DNA of 9,999 nucleotides from contig JACQVC010000545.1 of assembly GCA_016209995.1 (NCBI GenBank), positions 1 through 9,999 of the forward strand, in the 5' to 3' direction. This document shows, in pieces, positions 7,201 through 9,999 of the stretch; positions within the stretch are counted from its first letter, which is position 1; each line of letters opens with the position of its first letter. The notes under the pieces are model-generated. The model saw only the letters and a program-made list of their open reading frames with translations, ran no database searches and was not told the DNA's origin. The DNA comes from Gemmatimonadota bacterium (GTDB lineage Bacteria > Gemmatimonadota > Gemmatimonadetes > Longimicrobiales > Gaopeijiaceae). The position numbers and the translations under genes are program-made.

Positions 7201-9825
7201 CCGGCCGGCTGCCACCACGGCGACTGCAGCCGCGGCCACTGCGGGACCAGGAGCCGCCGCGACCCAGTAGGCGCGAGAGCGCTGGCTGTCGCGCGCGGCC
7301 CGACCCGCCTGCGCGTGCGTCGTCCACTCGAGCAGGTGCTTGCGAGTAATAAGCAGCCTGACGAGGGTGCGCGCGATCGCGTCCGCCTCGACATACGCGC
7401 GGTAGGGCAGAAACACGACGCTCAGGATCCAACGCCATAGCCCAGTGGCCGCGAGGACTCGGCCGCTCGCCATCGGCGCCCAGACCGGCGACACCTGGGC
7501 CCGCAGCCGGAAGAACATCGGGCTGCCCAACAGCAGCGGCATGGCGAGCGCGCCCAGCACGGCGGCGGTCCACCACCAGGCCGGTCCCGGCAACCATGCG
7601 GACCCCGCAACCGCCAGGATCACCAGAGACGGGAACAGGAGACTGCGACGCAGATTGTCCAGGATCATCAGCCGGCCCAGGAAGCCGATCGGATTTCGCA
7701 TCCTCGGGCCCGCCGCGGACGGAACCGCCGGCAGCAGCCAGGGCGCGATCTGCCAGTCGCCGCGGACCCAGCGGTGGAGCCGGCGGAGGTACGCCAGGAT
7801 CAGGTCGGGGAACTCCTCGAAGACAGCGACGTCGGAAACGAGCCCCGCGCGCCCGTGGATCCCCTCGAAGAGGTCGTGGCTGAGCAGCCTGTTCTCGGGG
7901 ATCCGGTCCCGCAGCGTACGCTCGAACGCCGCGACGTCGTAGATCCCCTTGCCGACGTAGATCCCGACTCCGAAGAGATCCTGATAGACGTTCGACACTG
8001 CGCGTGAGTAGAGATCGAGCCCGCGGTCCGCCTCGAAGATTCTCGAGAACAGCGTGCGCGATGCGTCCGTGGGCCGCAGTTCGACCCGAGGCTGCAGCAC
8101 GGTGTAGCCGGCCCGCAGGCGTCCCTGCGGATCGAATTCCGGACGGTTCAGAGGGTGGTCCAGCGTCGCGACGAGTCGCCGGGCGGCGCCGCGTGGCAGA
8201 AACGTGTCGGCGTCCAGCGTCATCACGTACCGGCTGCCGCGAGCGTGGCTGGCGTCGCCCACCGCCACGGCGAACTCTCCAACCTCATCTTCGAGAATCA
8301 GACTGTTGAACCCGAACAGCTTCCCGCGCTTGCGCTCCCACCCCATCCAGCGCCCCTCACTCGGGTTCCAGCGCCGCGCGCGATGCAAGAGGAGGAAGGG
8401 TTGCGAGTCCGCCGCGCCGTACCGCCCGTTGAGTTCCTCGATCCCGGCGCTCAAGCGATCGAGCAGCTCACGGTCTTCCGGCAGGCTCGGCACCGCGGCA
8501 TCCGGGAAGTCGGCCAGGACCGCGAAACGCACGTTATCCCCGCCGTTCCCCATCCAGTTGAGCTCGAGCTGCCGCAGGAGCTCGTCGAGCTCCTCGCGGC
8601 TGCCGAGCAGCACCGGGGTGACGATCCAGGTGCGCGCTTCCTCGGGGATCTCGTCCTCATAATCCATCTTCGGGAGCACGCGAGGAGGCACCAGGTTCGT
8701 CACGATCCAGTGCACGATGGCCACGGCGACCGCCGTGGCCGGCACGAGGCTCGAGGCGAGCGCCAGCAGCATGGCGGCCAGCGAGCCCGGCTGTGCCAGC
8801 AGCGGGGACAGAACGACTCGCAGCGCGACGATCGTGAGCGCGGCGATCGCGCCGACGTAGGCCGGAAGCGCGAGGGGGAAGAACAGTCGCCGCACGCGCA
8901 GGCCCGGCGACGGACGATAGCCCAGCGCCTTCTCGAAGCGTGCGCGGCCGCGGTCGATCAGGAGGTAGCCGATGTGGCGCTCGCGCGCGCTGCCCCGCGG
9001 GGAGTCGCGCGCCAGTCGCGTCGCTTCCCGCGCGACGAGCTCCTCCGGCTTCGCGGTGCGCCGCGCGATCTCCTCGATTCCCTTGCGATAGCGGTCGCGC
9101 GTCTCGAAATCCATGCGGCTGTACGCGCCCACCGGATCGCCGGCCCGCAGGAGTTGCTCGACTCGACTGACGGCCTCGAAGAAGAGCTTCCAATCCTCCG
9201 CGGCAATGGTCCTCAGGCTCCGCACGCCGCCGGGCACGCGCTCTTCGACGGGAGCGTGGCGGTACTCCCATGCGATCTTGCGCAGCTCGCGCCGCTCGTG
9301 GAAGAGCACGTCCACCAACTGGGCGCCGGCCGCCGCCAGGTCCTCGAGCACAGCCAGGCGCAGCATCGCGGGAAACGCCCATAGCTCGCCCATGGTCATG
9401 GGCGCGACATCTTGATAGGCGCCGAGGAAGCGCCGGGCTCGCTCGGGATCGACGTGCCCGCCGCCTTCCTCGACCAGCGCCCGGCCGACCGCGAACACAC
9501 GCGGCTCGTCCCGCAGTCCCGTGCCCGCGAGCCGCGGAAGCTCGCGATAGAACCCCGGCGTGAGGTCCTGGCGAACTTGCTGGAGCGCCTCCGCGATCAG
9601 GTGCTGGTTGTCGAGCAGCCACTCGGCAGGACCCGACAGAGGCTGGTCCACGGCCCCGCGGGCCAGGCGAGCCGTCACCTCGGTGTGTACTTCCTGAAGA
9701 ACGCGGACGCGACGCCGGATGCGAGCCCGCAGCCAGCGGGCCGGCACCACGGCGTGAGTGCGCGCCAGGTCCCGCGCTATGTCCTCGAGGGAGGGGGTGG
9801 AGCCCCGGTCATTCAGGTCACCCAC
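1264..9825 (-). CDS. ndvB: Cyclic beta-1,2-glucan synthase (GT84 + GH189-like + GH94), full length
   Basis: This intact 2,853-residue protein matches rhizobial NdvB/ChvB and Brucella Cgs in length (about 2,830-2,870) and motif order. It is an inner-membrane enzyme that makes cyclic beta-1,2-glucan from UDP-glucose. Residues 1-310 are an N-terminal domain with AEWLLDNQHL at 67-76. Membrane segments lie near 316-340 and 348-378, before LPKMDY at 384-389. The GT84 transferase (about 395-715) has LDAD with D538 and D540, SHDLFEG with D651, and an RLHRW pocket at 682-686. More membrane segments lie near 729-746, 749-767, 796-812, 855-873 and 878-898. The cyclisation (GH189/glycoamylase-like) module has VAHRTSPTNIGL at 953-964, RGHFLNWY at 1001-1008, ISES with E1394 and MAHHQGM at 1486-1492. 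The GH94 module has RDQLQD at 2389-2394, GDWNDGM at 2519-2525 (D2523 the likely general acid) and PPGIRENGG at 2667-2675. In the family, the phosphorylase part sets chain length before ring closure. The GTG start has a weak ribosome site and overlaps the upstream gene. Function is clear from motifs; ring size is not. Confidence 0.96.
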   Translation of the reverse strand: MGDLNDRGSTPSLEDIARDLARTHAVVPARWLRARIRRRVRVLQEVHTEVTARLARGAVDQPLSGPAEWLLDNQHLIAEALQQVRQDLTPGFYRELPRLAGTGLRDEPRVFAVGRALVEEGGGHVDPERARRFLGAYQDVAPMTMGELWAFPAMLRLAVLEDLAAAGAQLVDVLFHERRELRKIAWEYRHAPVEERVPGGVRSLRTIAAEDWKLFFEAVSRVEQLLRAGDPVGAYSRMDFETRDRYRKGIEEIARRTAKPEELVAREATRLARDSPRGSARERHIGYLLIDRGRARFEKALGYRPSPGLRVRRLFFPLALPAYVGAIAALTIVALRVVLSPLLAQPGSLAAMLLALASSLVPATAVAVAIVHWIVTNLVPPRVLPKMDYEDEIPEEARTWIVTPVLLGSREELDELLRQLELNWMGNGGDNVRFAVLADFPDAAVPSLPEDRELLDRLSAGIEELNGRYGAADSQPFLLLHRARRWNPSEGRWMGWERKRGKLFGFNSLILEDEVGEFAVAVGDASHARGSRYVMTLDADTFLPRGAARRLVATLDHPLNRPEFDPQGRLRAGYTVLQPRVELRPTDASRTLFSRIFEADRGLDLYSRAVSNVYQDLFGVGIYVGKGIYDVAAFERTLRDRIPENRLLSHDLFEGIHGRAGLVSDVAVFEEFPDLILAYLRRLHRWVRGDWQIAPWLLPAVPSAAGPRMRNPIGFLGRLMILDNLRRSLLFPSLVILAVAGSAWLPGPAWWWTAAVLGALAMPLLLGSPMFFRLRAQVSPVWAPMASGRVLAATGLWRWILSVVFLPYRAYVEADAIARTLVRLLITRKHLLEWTTHAQAGRAARDSQRSRAYWVAAAPGPAVAAAAVAVVAAGRPAALVPLAPLLLAWLVSPQVAAWISRAQERKALWLNAAEIQRLRVLARRTWGYFEHLVGADDHWLPPDHWQEDPRGEVAHRTSPTNIGLMLGSTLSAYDLGYVTASELTARLSNSFEQMQRLERYRGHFLNWYQTRDLSPLEPRYVSTVDSGNLLAALVSLKQALAEIAETRIPRAREIDGILDVVEVVRQSLDAVTSAWAQRKPVADILARIAQRIRLRERDPAAWLALCRALEEEDLPALDVAVDGLIAPGETRFDPGALARLRTWLRRLRHQVAAACREAHTLVPWLASLAEAPAHLRAGAADPALRRAYQALEDDVPPACVLREVPAVCDRLRRRLTRLAQVAGAPGEDATRLAVREWIEPFHERLDRAAVLASRIHDDIAALCWQAEAWIVDTDFQFLFEPRRKLFRIGYFVTTGERDQSFYDLLASEARIASMLAVAKGDVPAAHWLHLGRPFGKVAGKAVLLSWAGTMFEYLMPSLLARSPDGTLLDLGSRQAIRTQIRFARRRGIPWGISESAYDHLDAHGTYQYRAFGVPELSIRRDPGSRIVVSPYASVLALSFAPLEVSVNLERLAALGMMGEYGLYEALDFGRSDGRPFGRPRVVRSFMAHHQGMILLALANHLTGHRMVSRFHRDPRVAAVEYLLYERAPGHVRLEPRPPVPSPQRRLLAAATPVESWTLPADGVHPQAQVLSNGPFSVIVTRRGGGAVWWKGRAMTRWSPDAADDRSGTWLYLQDLESQDLWSPAPAPMGTRLDGEAVVFGPHRAEWSGSHRGIASRLDVTVPPGADVEIRRLVLRNDGTVTRRLRITSYGEPVLAEPRADERHPVFNKLFIEAQYRPDLSALVFHRRRAAPEEPGGFLAHGVSIQGIDAPVSYEADRARFLGRTGSPRDPEALRRGAGLSGTVGATLDPIFSLSVPLELEPGRRVELCFLTAAGETEGAVLAALDAYRSPARWGWAFGRARESVRARLLALGLAPDRARDIQQLVSALLYPYHASRTTSPATAGAIFRRDVLWALGISGDHPILLVGVTDPEDTAPLAEMLRMHAWLRDSRLHVDLVVLDESPSGYAQPLLQWLRRTLARLTGAEHLGPAAGVHYVSVSRLSEPEREALRAAAALHLRVPLGPWRAQLDALAEEPLRLPPFVPVPSTPVVAEPTPPVERPPDLRFDNGLGGFTRDGREYVIHLEGGHATPAPWINVVASPVAGFTVSERGSGFTWAVNSGEFRLSTWSNDPVLDSPGEALYLRDEETAAIWSPTPGPKPVAAPYQVRHGAGYSTFHHRSHGLDQQLRLFVARREPVKILELRLENLWNRARRVTATYFVEWVLGAGRAAAAPHVVTEFDHTDGILTAENRFAPASGPQVAFLATGDRPHGWTADRREFLGRGGPADPEALHRIGLAGRAGAGLDPCGALQVHVDLAPGETRTVHFFLGAADSPAAAAHLVRELRAPGAVQARWHYVTDFWEDMLGRIEVRTPDPALDLFLNRWAPYQTLACRLWGRSGLYQSSGAFGFRDQLQDALAFLHCEPSLAREQIVAAARHQFQEGDVLHWWHPPRGAGIRTRCSDDLLWLPFAVASYVEATADRQILAEPVPFLAGPPLAPQEMERYGQFTSGPVASLYEHCLRALHKGMTRGRHGLPLMGSGDWNDGMNRVGRGGRGESVWLGWFACATALRFACVCDLVQDEPEAARLRAAAQDVRAKLEEFAWDGEWYVRATYDDGTILGSKNSVEARIDSLSQSWAVLSGVADPARARTAMESVWRELVKLEERLVLLLAPPFERSAEWPGYIKAYPPGIRENGGQYAHAGTWVAWAFARLGDGVRAHEVFRILNPVDRALTPRAVRHYRVEPYVIAGDVGGAPPHRGRGGWTWYTGAAGWMLRLGLEALLGLRPARGGFRFHPCIPPTWPEYDILLRRGGARYAIRVLNPDRVSRGVQAVEIDGTPVPPRDVLDLPDDGRAHRVVVYLGSGADEKAAVGGAG
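2713..3609 (-). repeat. Protein-level repeat copy 2: GH94 N-terminal beta-sandwich (residues about 2073-2371)
   Basis: This copy lines up with copy 1 at an offset of about 496-510 residues: LYLRDEETAAIWSPTP at 2120-2135, EFLGRGGPADPEAL at 2257-2270, and NRWAPYQTL near 2361-2369. Unlike copy 1, it leads into a complete catalytic barrel carrying RDQLQD, GDWNDGM and PPGIRENGG. A proline-rich linker at about residues 2016-2045, starting LPPFVPVP, separates it from the preceding segment. Confidence 0.7.
4201..5130 (-). repeat. Protein-level repeat copy 1: GH94-type beta-sandwich region in the synthase (residues about 1566-1875)
   Basis: Residues 1566-1875 form one copy of a large internal duplication. 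Landmarks are SNGPFSVIVTRRG at 1571-1583, LYLQDLESQDLWSPAP at 1610-1625, RFLGRTGSPRDPEAL at 1759-1773, and a helical end with SALLYPY at 1866-1872. No GDWNDGM motif follows it, so this copy lacks a phosphorylase catalytic barrel. It may bind or guide the glucan. This is a protein-level repeat; the DNA copies have diverged. Confidence 0.7.
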
Positions 9826-9837
9826 GCCTGATCCGTC
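9813..9837 (-). promoter_or_regulatory. Start region of the synthase gene overlapping the stress-protein stop
   Basis: The synthase GTG (9825-9823) lies upstream of the TGA (9815-9813) that ends the preceding frame, giving a 13-bp overlap. Upstream of the GTG there is only a weak GGA about seven bases away (9834-9832) and an AGG that is too close. The synthase frame stays open to the window edge but contains no ATG, GTG or TTG there. GTG at 9825 is therefore the most upstream start available within the window. Weak initiation plus overlap suggests translational coupling to the stress-protein gene. Confidence 0.55.
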
Positions 9838-9999
9838 CGGGACGCGCGCTGCCGAACCCAGTGATTCTGGCGAGGCGGCTGAGGCGGCTTCCGCCGGGGC
9901 GCATCCTGGAAGACCAGGATGGGTGTGCTGCCGTGCGTGAGAAGGGCTTCCGCCACCGTACCGTACACCCAGCCGTCGCCGGCCGCATGACCGTGGGCC
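9813..9999 (-). CDS. Universal stress protein (UspA family), C-terminal 61 residues; N-terminus beyond window
   Basis: Reading from 9998 on the minus strand gives 61 codons ending at TGA 9815-9813. The visible start, AHGHAAGDGWVYGTVAEALL, aligns without gaps to the usual UspA ending of the type HGRxGxxxWxxGSVAExxL. It is followed by the last beta strand, TPILVFQD, at visible residues 25-32. UspA proteins are small cytoplasmic, often ATP-binding, dimeric stress proteins of about 140-150 residues or tandem pairs. The second glycine of the G-2X-G-9X-G(S/T) nucleotide motif is replaced by alanine here (visible residue 6), with glycine one position later, so ATP binding is uncertain. After the final strand comes an unusual tail of about 29 residues rich in Pro, Arg and Gln, where most members stop within a few residues. 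The gene overlaps the synthase start by 13 bp, which implies one transcript. Assignment rests on a short fragment. Confidence 0.72.
   Translation of the reverse strand, partial: AHGHAAGDGWVYGTVAEALLTHGSTPILVFQDAPRRKPPQPPRQNHWVRQRASRTDQAWVT
9902..9921 (-). other. Perfect 8-bp hairpin inside the stress-protein coding end
   Basis: CATCCTGG and CCAGGATG form a perfect 8-bp stem with a 4-base loop (TCTT on the minus strand). It covers the codons of the last beta strand (ILVFQD) of the stress protein and lies about 77 bases before the synthase GTG. No T-run follows, so it is not a standard terminator. It could affect mRNA stability or the relative output of the two overlapping genes, or be a coincidence of codon choice. 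Confidence 0.4.

Noticed and set aside
8657..9622. Minus-strand open frame of 321 codons within the synthase
   Set aside because: It is an out-of-frame shadow of the synthase N-terminal region, Arg/Ala/Gly-rich with no motif. The overlapping synthase frame carries clear family motifs.
9810..9812. ATG just after the stress-protein stop as an alternative synthase start
   Set aside because: It is out of frame with the synthase and reaches a TAG after a short run of codons.
9826..9999. Possible N-terminal extension of the synthase through the open upstream frame
   Set aside because: The frame has no stop up to the window edge, but it contains no ATG, GTG or TTG, and the same DNA encodes a recognisable UspA C-terminus in another frame.
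1..9999. CRISPR array, tRNA/rRNA gene, insertion sequence or defence system
   Set aside because: No spaced direct repeats, cloverleaf-like or rRNA-like sequence, transposase motifs or terminal inverted repeats were seen. Nearly all bases are accounted for by three coding regions.

Overview
The window is a GC-rich (roughly two-thirds G+C by eye), almost fully coding piece of a Gram-negative chromosome. All three recognisable genes lie on the minus strand, so they read from high to low coordinates. The Gram-negative assignment rests on an outer-membrane efflux protein with a signal peptide and on a cyclic beta-1,2-glucan synthase, whose product is classically periplasmic. The GC content and the style of the outer-membrane protein would suit Acidobacteriota, Rokubacteria/NC10 or a deep proteobacterial lineage, but the phylum is a guess.

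Layout in the direction of transcription. (1) 9999-9813: the C-terminal 61 codons of a universal stress protein (UspA-type) gene, cut by the window edge. (2) 9825-1264: one intact giant gene of 2,853 codons encoding a cyclic beta-1,2-glucan synthase (NdvB/ChvB/Cgs family). It fills 86% of the window. Its GTG start overlaps the end of the stress-protein gene by 13 bp. It carries an N-terminal cytosolic domain, a GT84 glucosyltransferase between membrane segments, a GH189/glycoamylase-like cyclisation module and a C-terminal GH94 phosphorylase-type module. (3) 1263-1108: a 156-bp spacer with a small GC-rich hairpin, a 13-bp palindrome and a clear Shine-Dalgarno sequence. (4) 1107-1: the first 369 codons of a TolC-family outer-membrane efflux protein, cut by the window edge.

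The synthase would take UDP-glucose in the cytoplasm, build a beta-1,2-glucan chain on itself, trim it by phosphorolysis and close it into a ring. No NdvA/ChvA-type ABC exporter is visible. The only transport-related neighbour is the TolC-like protein, and any functional link between the two is inference. The overlap of the stress-protein and synthase reading frames suggests co-transcription and perhaps translational coupling.

I found no sign of a novel defence system, mobile element, CRISPR array or RNA gene. The points most worth a second look are the stress-protein/synthase overlap, the internal duplication inside the synthase, the TolC neighbour in place of the usual exporter, and short inverted repeats near gene boundaries.
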